Source: Deltaproteobacteria bacterium (GTDB taxonomy: Bacteria; Desulfobacterota_D; UBA1144; Nemesobacterales; Nemesobacteraceae). From it: 64,000 bases of DNA. The position numbers and the translations under genes are program-made. Shown here in pieces: positions 53,925 through 62,496 of the stretch (position 1 is the stretch's first letter; every line of letters begins with the position of its first letter). The stretch lies in contig JAJCZR010000035.1 of assembly GCA_029262295.1 (NCBI GenBank), positions 1 through 64,000 of the forward strand, read 5' to 3'. The notes beneath the pieces were generated by a model that was not told the origin of the DNA, searched no databases, and worked only from the letters and a program-made list of their open reading frames with translations.

Positions 53925-54767
53925 ATGTTTAGATTTCTATTAATTCTTATAATTGCTTTTGGAACTTCGTGTAGCTCCAACCAAAATTCAATAGTAAAGC
54001 TTAAAATACAGGGATCAAGCACCGTAAACCCAGTGGTTTCAGAAGCTGCGGAAATTCTGAGAAAGGAAAAAGGATGGGATATAGAAGTTGACACTCAGGG
54101 TGGATCATCCGGAGGTATATCTTCTGTGGCAGAAGGACTCTGCGATATTGGAATGAGTTCAAAACCTGTCAGCTCCCAAGATATTTCAAAATATCCCGGA
54201 GCTGATTTCAAAAGCTTTGCAATTGGTATTGATGGAGTTGCCCTTGCTGTTTCAAATCCTGTATGGGAAAGCGGTATTAAATCCCTGTCAAAGTTGCAGG
54301 TGCAGGACATTTATTCAGAAAAAATAAATAACTGGAGTGAAATTGGGGGAAATGATGCTCCCATCATTTTTTATAATAAAGAGCCAGGAAGGGGCACGTG
54401 GCAGGTATTCGCAAACTGGGCTTTTGATGGAAATGAAAATGCTCCATCCATAAGCCATCCAGAGGTTGGAAGCAATGAAGAAGGAAGAAACAAGGTTTCT
54501 TTCAACAGGGGTGCAATAACACAACTTTCATATGCATGGGTTTCGGGCTCAGACAAAGTAAAAGCAATTGGAATAGAAAGTAATGATGGAAACACAGTTA
54601 CTCCATCCATCAGCTCCATTCTTGATGGCTCTTATCCAATATCGAGAAAACTTTTTGTCTTAACAAATGGAGAACCTTTAGGACCAAAAAAAGAGTTTGT
54701 TGATTTTCTTCTATCTGATAGAGGGCAAAAACTTGTGAAAAAATATGGCTATTTACCGGTTAGATAG
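53925..54767 (+). CDS. pstS: Phosphate ABC transporter substrate-binding lipoprotein
   Basis: The 280-residue protein has a lipoprotein signal (IIAFGTSCSSN), then LKIQGSSTVNPVVSEAAEIL, EVDTQGGSSGGISSVAEG and DIGMSSKPVS, which are the phosphate-binding loops of PstS-like proteins. A late EPGRGTWQVF supplies another contact. It captures phosphate in the periplasm for PstCAB. It overlaps pstC by 23 bases, so expression is coupled. No clear Pho box was recognised upstream. Confidence 0.9.
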   Translation: MFRFLLILIIAFGTSCSSNQNSIVKLKIQGSSTVNPVVSEAAEILRKEKGWDIEVDTQGGSSGGISSVAEGLCDIGMSSKPVSSQDISKYPGADFKSFAIGIDGVALAVSNPVWESGIKSLSKLQVQDIYSEKINNWSEIGGNDAPIIFYNKEPGRGTWQVFANWAFDGNENAPSISHPEVGSNEEGRNKVSFNRGAITQLSYAWVSGSDKVKAIGIESNDGNTVTPSISSILDGSYPISRKLFVLTNGEPLGPKKEFVDFLLSDRGQKLVKKYGYLPVR

Positions 54768-55662
54768 ATTTTTTAAAGATAAAGAGCTGAGTGGAACAAT
54801 GGTCTTTTCAATCTTGTTCTCGGCTTTTGTCTTTTTATTTCTTGCAGCATTAATTTTCTTTCTTTTTATTGAAGGTTTTCCTGCACTTAAAAGAGAAGGG
54901 CTTCAATTTTTTACTGAAGCCAACTGGTTCTTTAGAATAAGTGAGTATAAAGCTGCGTCAATGATCTACGGAACCTTTATGGTTTCCTTAATTGCCATTT
55001 TTATTGCTGCCCCCATTGGTTTTGGTGCGTCTGTTTTTATATCAGAATATTTAAGTGGTTCACCAAGATTTTTTGCAAAAAGTATCATTGAACTTCTGGC
55101 GGGAATACCATCAGTTGTTTATGGACTTTTGGGTATCCTCTTCCTGCAGCCATTTCTTTACAAAAATTTCGATTTGAATTCAGGTGACACGCTTTTAACA
55201 GCCGGTGTACTTCTCTCCATAATGATCCTTCCGACAATTATTACCCTTAGTGATGATGCGTTTAGAAGTGTATCAAGTGAAGAGAGGGAGACTTCTCTTT
55301 CACTTGGATTAACCAAGGAGGAAACTTTTTTCAGCACAGTTTTTCCAAAAGCTCTTCCCGGATTTATTGTTGCAATTCTCCTTGCCACAGGACGCGCCCT
55401 TGGTGAGACAATAGCTGTTTTCCTTGTTGTAGGCAGGGCGGATAACAGGCTACCTAATTCACTCTTTGATTTGGATCCAGTTTTTAAAGCAGGCCAGACA
55501 CTCACAAGCAAACTGGGCGGGTCAGAAATATTTATTGCATACGGAAACCCGGAGCATTGGTCTTCAATAGTTGCGCTTGGGCTTTTCTTGTTTGTCTTTG
55601 TAATGGGGTGTGTTTTGATTGGTGATTTGATTTTAATTTACAGGGATAAATCACGGATATGA
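54745..55662 (+). CDS. pstC: Phosphate ABC transporter permease PstC
   Basis: The 305-residue inner-membrane protein has about six helices with GTFMVSLIAIFIAAPIGFGASVFISEYL and the coupling segment near LGLTKEETFFSTVFPKALPGFIVAILLATGRALGETIAV, standard for PstC. It forms the phosphate channel with PstA. Its stop overlaps the pstA ATG by four bases. Confidence 0.93.
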   Translation: MAIYRLDRFFKDKELSGTMVFSILFSAFVFLFLAALIFFLFIEGFPALKREGLQFFTEANWFFRISEYKAASMIYGTFMVSLIAIFIAAPIGFGASVFISEYLSGSPRFFAKSIIELLAGIPSVVYGLLGILFLQPFLYKNFDLNSGDTLLTAGVLLSIMILPTIITLSDDAFRSVSSEERETSLSLGLTKEETFFSTVFPKALPGFIVAILLATGRALGETIAVFLVVGRADNRLPNSLFDLDPVFKAGQTLTSKLGGSEIFIAYGNPEHWSSIVALGLFLFVFVMGCVLIGDLILIYRDKSRI

Positions 55663-56519
55663 GATATTATTTCAGAATTTCTAAAGATATTTGCTTTAAG
55701 AGTTTTTCTTTAATCTCGGCACTTTTAACCTTTGGCATTCTCGCTTTAGGTCTTTGGTTAATAGTATTAAAAGGGTTTTCAGCTGTTTCATTTGATTTTA
55801 TATCAAGCTCAATGTCTCAGGGTGGGCTATCGGGTGGAATTTTATATCAAATAATCGGAACTTTTATATTAATATTTACAGTCCTTTTAATTGTATCGCC
55901 TTTGTCAGTGGGAATAGCACTTTTAAGGAGCTTCTATCTAAAAAACGATAAGAGCAGGAAAATATTCACAACTTTTCTTTATGTTATTAACGGAATACCC
56001 TCAATTATTTTTGGGATATTTGGCTTTTTTCTTTTTGTAAAATTTTTTGGCTGGGGAAAATCCTGGCTTACAGGTGGAATTCTGCTCTCTATGATGATAC
56101 TTCCAACTGTATCATTATCACTTAGTGAAGGGATAAGTAGAATACCAAAAGATTATATTGAGAGCGCCAAATCGCTTGGGCTTTCTTCTTCGGCAGTAAT
56201 ATTTTCTGTGGTGCTTCCACAGAGTTTTTCCAGTTTTATATCTGGTTTGCTGCTTGGGCTGGCACGAGCAGCAGGTGAAACTGCGCCACTTTTGTTTACG
56301 GCCACAATTTTTTCCGGTGCCGACATTCCGGGTGGTATTAAGGAAAGCCCGATACTTAGCCTTCCCTATCATATATTCACTCTTGCCCAGGAATCTTATC
56401 AGCCACAGGCTTTGGAAAACGCCTGGGGGAGTGTATTTGTTTTAATTCTGATTGTAGTATTTTTTAGTGCCCTTGCCCTGCCTTTTCGCTTGAAAAGCCA
56501 TGAGGAGGCTAATGTCTGA
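55659..56519 (+). CDS. pstA: Phosphate ABC transporter permease PstA
   Basis: The 286-residue permease has GGILYQIIGTFILIFTVLLIVSPLSVGIAL and the coupling region SAKSLGLSSSAVIFSVVLPQSFSSFISGLLLGLARAAGETAPLLFTAT. This Ala-Gly-Glu-Thr-Ala-Pro signature is typical of PstA. It pairs with PstC and overlaps both neighbours by one to four bases. Confidence 0.93.
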   Translation: MRYYFRISKDICFKSFSLISALLTFGILALGLWLIVLKGFSAVSFDFISSSMSQGGLSGGILYQIIGTFILIFTVLLIVSPLSVGIALLRSFYLKNDKSRKIFTTFLYVINGIPSIIFGIFGFFLFVKFFGWGKSWLTGGILLSMMILPTVSLSLSEGISRIPKDYIESAKSLGLSSSAVIFSVVLPQSFSSFISGLLLGLARAAGETAPLLFTATIFSGADIPGGIKESPILSLPYHIFTLAQESYQPQALENAWGSVFVLILIVVFFSALALPFRLKSHEEANV

Positions 56520-57271
56520 TGGAATTAAAGGTAAAAAATTTAAGCGTTCTTTCTGGTAAAGAGCAGATTGTAAAAAATATTTCTTTTTCCTTAAATGAGA
56601 ATGAAATAGTTGCTTTGGTTGGGCCCTCAGGGGCTGGCAAATCTACAATCCTAAGATCCCTTAACAGGCTTGCAGATAAGGAAAGTGGCTTAAAAGTTGA
56701 AGGTGAGGTTCTTTATGACGGAAAAAATATATTCACTTCTTATTCTTTAAATGAGCTTAGAAGAAAGATTGGGCTTGTTTTTCAAAAACCGTGCGTGTTT
56801 CCGGGATCAATATATAAGAACGTACTTTTTGGTATAAGGCATCATAAAAGCCTTAAAAAAAGTGAGGCGGACGATCTTGTTGAGAGTATGTTAAAGAAGT
56901 CGCATCTATGGAGAGAAGTAAAAGACAGGATTTATAAATCAGCAAATATCCTTTCTTTAGGCCAGAAACAACGCCTGGCATTTGCAAGAACTCTTGCAAC
57001 CGATCCTGATATACTTCTTCTTGATGAACCCACTTCAAGCCTTGATCCCTATTCAACCCATGAGATCGAGCAGGTGCTTTTGGAGCTTAAACAAAATAAA
57101 TCCATTTTGCTTGTAACACACCTGCTTCAGCAGGGAAAGCGAATCAGCGATAGGGTTTTATTTATTTCATCTTCAAACGGCCCGGGTGAAATTGTAGAAG
57201 AAGGCACTGTAAGCGAAATTTTTGATAACCCTAAAAATAATGAAACTAAAATCTACTTCCAAAATTCCTAG
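56519..57271 (+). CDS. pstB: Phosphate ABC transporter ATP-binding protein PstB
   Basis: The 250-residue ATPase has Walker A GPSGAGKSTILRSLNRL near residue 36 (the LNR is PstB-like), Q-loop VFQKPCVFPGSIYKN, Walker B ILLLDEPTSSLDPYST and a switch His in LVTHLLQQ. The signature reads LSLGQKQRLAFARTL instead of the usual LSGGQ, with Leu in place of the first Gly. It powers phosphate import. No phoU follows. Confidence 0.9.
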   Translation: MELKVKNLSVLSGKEQIVKNISFSLNENEIVALVGPSGAGKSTILRSLNRLADKESGLKVEGEVLYDGKNIFTSYSLNELRRKIGLVFQKPCVFPGSIYKNVLFGIRHHKSLKKSEADDLVESMLKKSHLWREVKDRIYKSANILSLGQKQRLAFARTLATDPDILLLDEPTSSLDPYSTHEIEQVLLELKQNKSILLVTHLLQQGKRISDRVLFISSSNGPGEIVEEGTVSEIFDNPKNNETKIYFQNS

Positions 57272-57293
57272 TCAAAAAGTTTTTCGTTAAAAC

Positions 57294-57331
57294 CTGTTTT
57301 TGATAAATATATTGAAACAAAACAGATTTTT
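57294..57331 (+). terminator. Possible terminator of the pst operon
   Basis: CTGTTTT (57294-57300) can pair with AAAACAG (57319-57325) across an 18-base loop, followed by five T at 57327-57331. The stem is short and AT-rich, so the call is tentative. Confidence 0.4.
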
Positions 57332-57395
57332 ATTTGTTATTAATCATTGTAAGTTATCTTAATACAAACAAAATACAGTTATTTTGGGGAGAAAA

Positions 57396-58028
57396 ATGAA
57401 AACTACTTTTAGCATTTTAATTGCAATATTTATTATTGTTTTGGGATTTTCAGTTGATTCAGACGCAGTGGAAAAACTTCATTCTTATGAGAACTATAAG
57501 ACCACTTACAAGCTTGATGGAGTAAAGTCGGGCAAAAAAACTTTTTGTTCAAGAAACTGGGGCAACGAAAAAGTTCAGATAGAAAATGTAACACTTCAGA
57601 TTGCACCTGATAAAACCAAGAAACAGAATCAGAAAATTATCACAAGAATAGTAGATGGAGAACAGTGGATTTACAGCATTAATCTTGATGATAATATGGG
57701 AACCAAAGCTAAAAACCCTTCATTTCCCGAGCTTATGGAATCAATGAAAGGTAAAGATCCTGCTCTGTTTGGAAAATCCATTCTAAAGCAACTTGGTGGT
57801 AAAGTTACAGGGCAAAAGACAATCCTTGGCAAAAAATGTGATGTTTGGGAAGTGGCCGGAATAGAAACATGTGTTTCTGATAAAGGTATAGCCCTTGAAA
57901 CAAAAAGTGAAAAACCAAAAATTGTGGAAACTGCTACAAGTATTGACACAAAAAATGCATGCTCAGCAGAAATGTTTAACCTTGGGGATGCAAAAATAAA
58001 AGAAATTGATATAAAAAGCCAAAACTAG
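57396..58028 (+). CDS. Exported protein of unknown function
   Basis: The ATG at 57396 (MKTTFSIL) follows TTGGGGAG at good spacing; a start at 57384 would lie in the ribosome-binding site. The product has a signal peptide ending near SVDSDA. The mature part of about 185 residues has four Cys (TFCSRNWG, GKKCDVWEV, IETCVSD, KNACSAEMF), likely forming disulfides, and a strand-rich middle. The family is not recognised. It lies after pst but is separated by a possible terminator. Confidence 0.7.
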   Translation: MKTTFSILIAIFIIVLGFSVDSDAVEKLHSYENYKTTYKLDGVKSGKKTFCSRNWGNEKVQIENVTLQIAPDKTKKQNQKIITRIVDGEQWIYSINLDDNMGTKAKNPSFPELMESMKGKDPALFGKSILKQLGGKVTGQKTILGKKCDVWEVAGIETCVSDKGIALETKSEKPKIVETATSIDTKNACSAEMFNLGDAKIKEIDIKSQN

Positions 58029-58202
58029 CTCTGTTTTCTTAACCAAACTCGATTACTATATAATTATACATTTTATTTGTATAGATTTCTGTGAATATAT
58101 ATTCTTAAACTCCTTTTTCTTGTGAAAAAATCAAATATAGGCTATCGTCTATAAAGTACTACAATCCAAACTAATTTTTACTCCAAAAAAGACAAGATTC
58201 TT

Positions 58203-58216
58203 AATACTATAGTATT
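58203..58216. promoter_or_regulatory. Perfect 14-bp palindrome upstream of the haem peroxidase gene
   Basis: AATACTATAGTATT is a perfect inverted repeat 38 bases upstream of the -35. A similar half-site, CTAATACTTTAG, lies shortly after. It is a candidate operator; the regulator is unknown. The 310-base gap 58029-58338 otherwise holds only this and the promoter below. Confidence 0.4.
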
Positions 58217-58253
58217 GATTTATTAAAAAATAACTAATACTTTAGAAATATAC

Positions 58254-58281
58254 TTGCACTAAAATCGAATTATGCTACTAT
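58254..58281 (+). promoter_or_regulatory. Promoter of the haem peroxidase gene
   Basis: TTGCAC (58254-58259) and TACTAT (58276-58281) are 16 bases apart. AGGAGG at 58324-58329 lies nine bases before the ATG at 58339. Confidence 0.5.
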
Positions 58282-58338
58282 GATTTTACCCATAGAGGGG
58301 GATAAGTTTAATTAAAATTATTTAGGAGGTATTAGATT

Positions 58339-60003
58339 ATGTGTCAGGGAAGATTTAATTTTTTTGGTTTTACCTTATTAGTATTATCGTTATGTCTATT
58401 ATTCATACCTATGAGTGATGCTCTTGGCAAAAATAATAAGAATAATGAAAATAAGGGGAAAGGTGGATTCGATGAAAACAGAACTATAAACGGAGAAGAT
58501 AATAATCTCTCAAATCCATTACTAAATTCAATTTTTACTAAGATTGCAAGGTTAGTTGATTCTGATTATAGCGATGGTATTTCATCTCTTGCAGGAGATG
58601 ACAGACCTAATCCAAGAGATATAAGTAATTCAGTTGTTGCTCAAAATGGGGTGTCCATACCAAATGAATTTGGTACATCTGATTTTCTATGGCAATGGGG
58701 TCAGTTTTTAGATCATGATATTGATTTAACAGAAGGTGCAATACCTGTAATGCCGGCAGATATTTCCGTTCCAGCCGGTGATCCTTTCTTTGACCCATTT
58801 AATACAGGAACTCAGTTTATTCCATTTAACAGATCTATATTTGATCCATCAACTGGCACTGATGTTAATAATCCACGACAGCAGGAAAATGAAATAACAG
58901 GATGGATTGATGCATCAAATGTTTATGGATCAGATCAAGCTAGAGCAGATTCTCTAAAGGCTGATGATTTTGATATATCAGGAAAATTAAAAGTTACTCC
59001 CAGTAGTGTAGGTGATTTGCTTCCATTTGACGTAGATGGACTTTTTTTGGCAGGGGATGTACGTGCAAGTGAGCAGGTTGGACTTACTTCAATGCATACA
59101 CTTTTTGTAAGAGAGCACAACAGACTTGCAGATGAAATAGCTGATGATGATTCAGATTTAACTGGCGAAGAAATTTATCAAAAAGCAAGAAAAATTGTTG
59201 GCGCTCAAATGCAGGTAATTACGTATAATGAGTTTTTACCAGCACTTCTAGGTAAAAAAGCTTTATCAAAATACAGAGGATATGATCCGGATGTTGATTC
59301 CACCATTTTTAATGTATTTTCAACTGCGGCATATCGTTTTGGACACAGTGCATTGAGCCCTACACTATTAAGGCTTGATAGTGAAGGAAACGAAATTCCA
59401 GAAGGTAATTTATCTCTTTTAGATGCTTTTTTTGATCCAAGCAAAATTACTGATGAAGGTGGAATCGAACCGATTCTTAGAGGTTTGGCAAGCCAACTTC
59501 ATCAAAAAATTGATTCTATGATTGTTGATGATGTACGTAATTTTTTATTCGGACCTCCTGGAGCAGGTGGTTTTGACCTTGCTTCTTTAAATATACAAAG
59601 AGGCAGAGATCATGGTCTTCCTTCTTACAATGATGTTAGGGAGCAGCTTGGTCTTGGAACAGTTAGTGATTTTGATGAGATTAGTTCTGATCCGAATGTT
59701 CAGGCAAATCTTGCATCAATTTATGATGATGTTGATGATATTGATATCTGGGTAGGTGGCTTAGCAGAGGATCCACTAAAAAAATCACATCTCGGAGAAA
59801 CATTTTCCACAATAATAAGTCTTCAATTTGAAGTCTTGAGGGATGGTGACCGTTTTTGGTATGAAAGACATCTTTCCAAAAAATTGGCAAAAGAAGTTGA
59901 GAAGACCACCTTGTCTGATATTATCAAAAGAAATACAGATATTGGTAATGAGCTTCAAAAAGATGCTTTTTTTGTGAAAAACAACAATAAGAACAAGAAA
60001 TAA
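58339..60003 (+). CDS. Exported animal-type haem peroxidase
   Basis: The 554-residue protein has an N-terminal hydrophobic export signal (FTLLVLSLCLLFIPMSDA), a Lys/Asn-rich linker, and the peroxidase-cyclooxygenase fold. Marks are the distal His in WQWGQFLDHDIDLTEG near residue 125, SMHTLFVREHNRLADEI near 252, the proximal His in AAYRFGHSALSP near 335 and NIQRGRDHGLPSYNDVREQLG near 420. The family oxidises halides or organic substrates with peroxide. No anchoring domain is present, so it is probably secreted or periplasmic. An own promoter and terminator frame it. Confidence 0.93.
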   Translation: MCQGRFNFFGFTLLVLSLCLLFIPMSDALGKNNKNNENKGKGGFDENRTINGEDNNLSNPLLNSIFTKIARLVDSDYSDGISSLAGDDRPNPRDISNSVVAQNGVSIPNEFGTSDFLWQWGQFLDHDIDLTEGAIPVMPADISVPAGDPFFDPFNTGTQFIPFNRSIFDPSTGTDVNNPRQQENEITGWIDASNVYGSDQARADSLKADDFDISGKLKVTPSSVGDLLPFDVDGLFLAGDVRASEQVGLTSMHTLFVREHNRLADEIADDDSDLTGEEIYQKARKIVGAQMQVITYNEFLPALLGKKALSKYRGYDPDVDSTIFNVFSTAAYRFGHSALSPTLLRLDSEGNEIPEGNLSLLDAFFDPSKITDEGGIEPILRGLASQLHQKIDSMIVDDVRNFLFGPPGAGGFDLASLNIQRGRDHGLPSYNDVREQLGLGTVSDFDEISSDPNVQANLASIYDDVDDIDIWVGGLAEDPLKKSHLGETFSTIISLQFEVLRDGDRFWYERHLSKKLAKEVEKTTLSDIIKRNTDIGNELQKDAFFVKNNNKNKK

Positions 60004-60065
60004 AAAGATACTGGTAAAGTAAATATCAGGTAAGTAATTTTTCTTTCCAGAGTTTTATAAAATCG

Positions 60066-60116
60066 CCGGGAGTTGTAATTGGAAAATTGATCGCCTTTTG
60101 CAACTCCCGGTTTTCT
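60066..60116 (+). terminator. Rho-independent terminator
   Basis: CCGGGAGTTG and CAACTCCCGG form a perfect ten-base-pair stem around a 25-base loop, then TTTTCT. It follows the haem peroxidase gene by 62 bases and could serve the convergent AbrB-like gene only weakly. Confidence 0.8.
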
Positions 60117-60131
60117 ATAAAATCACTTTCT

Positions 60132-60393
60132 CTAACCTTCCTTTTCATTGTTTTTTCTTTCTTCTCTAAGTGCTTTCAGCATAATTTCAAGACTCTCATC
60201 GCTTTCCTTAAGAGAGGTTTTTATTTTATTGGCAATAGTATCTATTTCGGATTTAAAAGGTAGCAGCATTATTGCTCCATTAATATCTAAAACTGATATG
60301 ATATCCCCCCTGACTCAAATTATATTTAGATTTGATTGCTTTGGTAAGCATAATTGCTCCACGACTGCCAATCATTATTGTTGTTTCCTTCAT
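60132..60393 (-). pseudogene. AbrB/MazE-type DNA-binding protein, frameshifted in a G run
   Basis: On the minus strand ATG 60393 (after GAGG) starts KETTIMIGSRGAIMLTKAIKSKYNLSQG, and another frame continues DIISVLDINGAIMLLPFKSEID, then a helical tail to TAG at 60132. Together they form a SpoVT-AbrB domain of about 86 residues, the type used by antitoxins and transition-state regulators. The frames join if the six-G run (60305-60310 on plus) loses one base. No partner toxin is adjacent. Both frames are otherwise intact, so decay is recent, or it is slippage or a sequence error. Confidence 0.72.
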
Positions 60394-60463
60394 TCTGTAA
60401 CCTCGGTTTCCATTAAACAAATAAGTGAGGAAGACATAGTGCATTTGTCTGCCTTATATATTA

Positions 60464-60934
60464 CTATCGAAATTTCTCCCAATACTCAACAAAGGCTTCT
60501 GGATTTACAGGGCTGATTATTACCTTTCCTTTGTCTGTGTTGAGGTAAACCAGATCTGATAGTTTCCCGGAAGTCACGTATGCTCTAAAGATTCCATGCT
60601 TTTTATTCCAGAAAATTCCTGTGCCTGCAAACAGACCGCCATTTCCAAAAACCCTTAAAGTAAAACTTTCTTTCTCTTTGATTGTGGAGCATTGAGTAAT
60701 ATTTGGAAAATCTTTTCTGCCAAAGTTTTTCCAAATAACAAGGTTATTATCAATGATTTGGTAAGAAGCAGGGGCCAGGAAATATGCTCCGATAATCAAG
60801 ATTGCGAAGAGCGAACCCATAATTAGGAGAAAAGTATTACGATCTGAAAAAATAAAAAGGGATAAACAAACAAGGATTACAATTGAAGTAATGATTTTAA
60901 CCGAAAGGCTTCTATCTGCGACCCTGAATTTCAT
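60464..60934 (-). CDS. PH-domain-like membrane protein
   Basis: The 156-residue protein has two helices (about 13-29 and 34-52, IITSIVILVCLSLFIFS and LLIMGSLFAILIIGAYFL), then a beta-rich soluble domain with SYQIIDNNLVIWKNFGRK, GIFWNKKHGIFRAYVTS and KGKVIISPVNPEAFVEYW. This matches bacterial PH domains of the bPH type. Function is unknown; such proteins are usually envelope-associated. Confidence 0.72.
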   Translation of the reverse strand: MKFRVADRSLSVKIITSIVILVCLSLFIFSDRNTFLLIMGSLFAILIIGAYFLAPASYQIIDNNLVIWKNFGRKDFPNITQCSTIKEKESFTLRVFGNGGLFAGTGIFWNKKHGIFRAYVTSGKLSDLVYLNTDKGKVIISPVNPEAFVEYWEKFR

Positions 60935-60966
60935 AAACAGATTTTACATCTGTTTATGTGTAAATT

Positions 60967-61419
60967 CTAATGTTTTTCACTTTTGCGCCATTTTTTTTTG
61001 TGTTTTTTCTCAAGCATTTCAGCTAAAACTGCCCTTTCTTCAGGGGTGAAATCGACAGCTAATTCTTTGATTGATTTAGCAAGTTTTTTGGCCTTGCCTC
61101 TATAAAGCCTGTGCATTTTGGAGATCTTTCGATCATATAATTTCTGGTCGAACTCAGGAGCTTTAAGTATTTCGGCAATCTCCATTCTTGTTTTATTTAT
61201 CTTTTCTCTTGTTTCATCACGATCACTTTTCAGCGCATCAAATTTTGCCATAACAAGCTTTTGTTTTTCAGGAGGCAATTTTTTTGTTATCTCAAGGAAA
61301 TGGTTTTTATCATCTTTTTCATGGACAAGGCTTTTAGATGCATTTCCTATGAGCAAGCCTGCAAAAAGGAAATTCAAAATTATAGATAAAGTGAGTAAAA
61401 GTTTAATTTTGCTATTCAT
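60967..61419 (-). CDS. Periplasmic heavy-metal sensor/Spy-like protein (CnrX type)
   Basis: ATG 61419 (MNSKIKLL) is preferred since GGAG lies six bases upstream; the frame opens at 61434. A signal anchor (LLLTLSIILNFLFAGLLIG) is followed by an all-helical domain with KLPPEKQKLVMAKFDALKSDRDETREKI and FTPEERAVLAEMLEKKHKKKW. The LPPEKQ and LTPEER repeats are the LTxxQ-like motifs of Spy/CpxP/CnrX proteins. Its place after sigma and anti-sigma genes suggests a CnrX-like sensor; it overlaps the anti-sigma gene by eight bases. Confidence 0.78.
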   Translation of the reverse strand: MNSKIKLLLTLSIILNFLFAGLLIGNASKSLVHEKDDKNHFLEITKKLPPEKQKLVMAKFDALKSDRDETREKINKTRMEIAEILKAPEFDQKLYDRKISKMHRLYRGKAKKLAKSIKELAVDFTPEERAVLAEMLEKKHKKKWRKSEKH

Positions 61420-61852
61420 AAAAGTCTCCATCATAAAAGCTTATTTCGCTTGCGAATAAATTATCGTTATCTGCTTCGTCAGCCGAGTTGTTTGCGACAT
61501 ATCCCAGCGTAATTCCAATCACTAACACCATTGAAAGCGCAAAAGCGGGGCTAGGCAGGTGAAAAGAGTTAAAAAGGTTACTGATAAGCTCAAAAATTGA
61601 TTTGTTTTTAACAGCTGTATTTACAGGTTCTTTCCGTGCAGCTGATATAATACGATTTTCAAGGTCTGAAGAAGGTTCATCAAAAGTTCGAAGATTCAAT
61701 GAGTCTTGAAGAATTTTTTCTTCTTCAATCAGATCCTGAAATTCAGTAGAAGATAAAAGAGCTTTATTAGCCTTCTCTCTCATATCTTCAGGCCATTTAT
61801 TAATGTCTAATCCATAAAGATCAATATTTATTTTAAATTCTTTCGTATTCAT
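61412..61852 (-). CDS. Probable anti-sigma factor
   Basis: The 146-residue protein has a cytoplasmic N-terminal region rich in charged helices (DINKWPEDMREKANKALLSS), one membrane helix near residues 103-122 (PAFALSMVLVIGITLGYVA) and a short acidic periplasmic end. The WPEDMR phrase occurs in small anti-sigma/CnrY-like proteins. It begins three bases after the ECF sigma gene, the usual position of a cognate anti-sigma factor. Sequence evidence alone is weak, context is strong. Confidence 0.7.
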   Translation of the reverse strand: MNTKEFKINIDLYGLDINKWPEDMREKANKALLSSTEFQDLIEEEKILQDSLNLRTFDEPSSDLENRIISAARKEPVNTAVKNKSIFELISNLFNSFHLPSPAFALSMVLVIGITLGYVANNSADEADNDNLFASEISFYDGDFYE

Positions 61853-61854
61853 AA

Positions 61855-62424
61855 TTAAATTGCCTCTTGCTCGTAATATACTTTTAACTTCTTTTTCAGT
61901 TTATCTTTTGCCCTTGATACCAGTGATTGAACTCCCTTTGATGTTAACTCCATAATTTCTCCGGCTTCTTGTCTTGTTAGATTTTCATAATAACACAAAT
62001 TAAGCGCAATTTGCTGTTTTTCAGGAAGCTCAAGTATATATTTATTTACAAGTTTATTTCTGCTTTGTTCTTCCATTATTTTTCCAGTGGTTCGCTCACC
62101 TGTTGATTCTTCTTCATATTCATCGTGGTTTCTGTAACCCTTTTTCCTTTTGTGATCCAAACACTGATTAATTAAAACCCTGTAAAACCATGTGGTGAAC
62201 TTGGTTTTCTGTTTTTTATCCCAGAGCTCCGGTGCATCCCATATTTTTAAAAATGCGTCCTGCACCATATCTTCCGAGTCAATTCTATTTCCAAGTATTC
62301 TGTATGAAACACTGTAAAACTTCTTTGTATACCTGTTGACCAACTCTGCAAATGCCGGATGATCTTTTTTAATAATAAGCTCAAGTAGCTCTTCGTCACT
62401 TTTTTTTGAAAGATGTCCCGACAT
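61855..62424 (-). CDS. ECF RNA polymerase sigma factor
   Basis: The 189-residue protein has region 2 (HPAFAELVNRYTKKFYSVSYRILGNRIDSEDMVQDAFLKIW, residues 18-58) and TTWFYRVLINQCLDHKRK, then region 4 with LPEKQQIALNLCYYENLTRQEAGEIMELTSKGVQSLVSRAKDKLKKKL. It is a typical RpoE-type factor. It should direct transcription of the surrounding Spy-like genes when released from its anti-sigma partner. Confidence 0.93.
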   Translation of the reverse strand: MSGHLSKKSDEELLELIIKKDHPAFAELVNRYTKKFYSVSYRILGNRIDSEDMVQDAFLKIWDAPELWDKKQKTKFTTWFYRVLINQCLDHKRKKGYRNHDEYEEESTGERTTGKIMEEQSRNKLVNKYILELPEKQQIALNLCYYENLTRQEAGEIMELTSKGVQSLVSRAKDKLKKKLKVYYEQEAI

Positions 62425-62451
62425 AAAATTTTAATTTCCATTCGTGAAAGT

Positions 62452-62484
62452 AAAATAGACTCCGACTTTTGCCGGGGCCTATTT
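62452..62484 (-). terminator. Attenuator-like hairpin between spy-like and sigma genes
   Basis: On the minus strand AAAATAGG and CTATTTTA enclose CCCCGGCAAAAGTCGGAG, making a long stem with one mismatch. The loop side is GC-rich and the 3' side is T-rich. It may reduce read-through so that more of the Spy-like protein than of the sigma factor is made. Confidence 0.5.
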
Positions 62485-62496
62485 TTTAATTCTACA

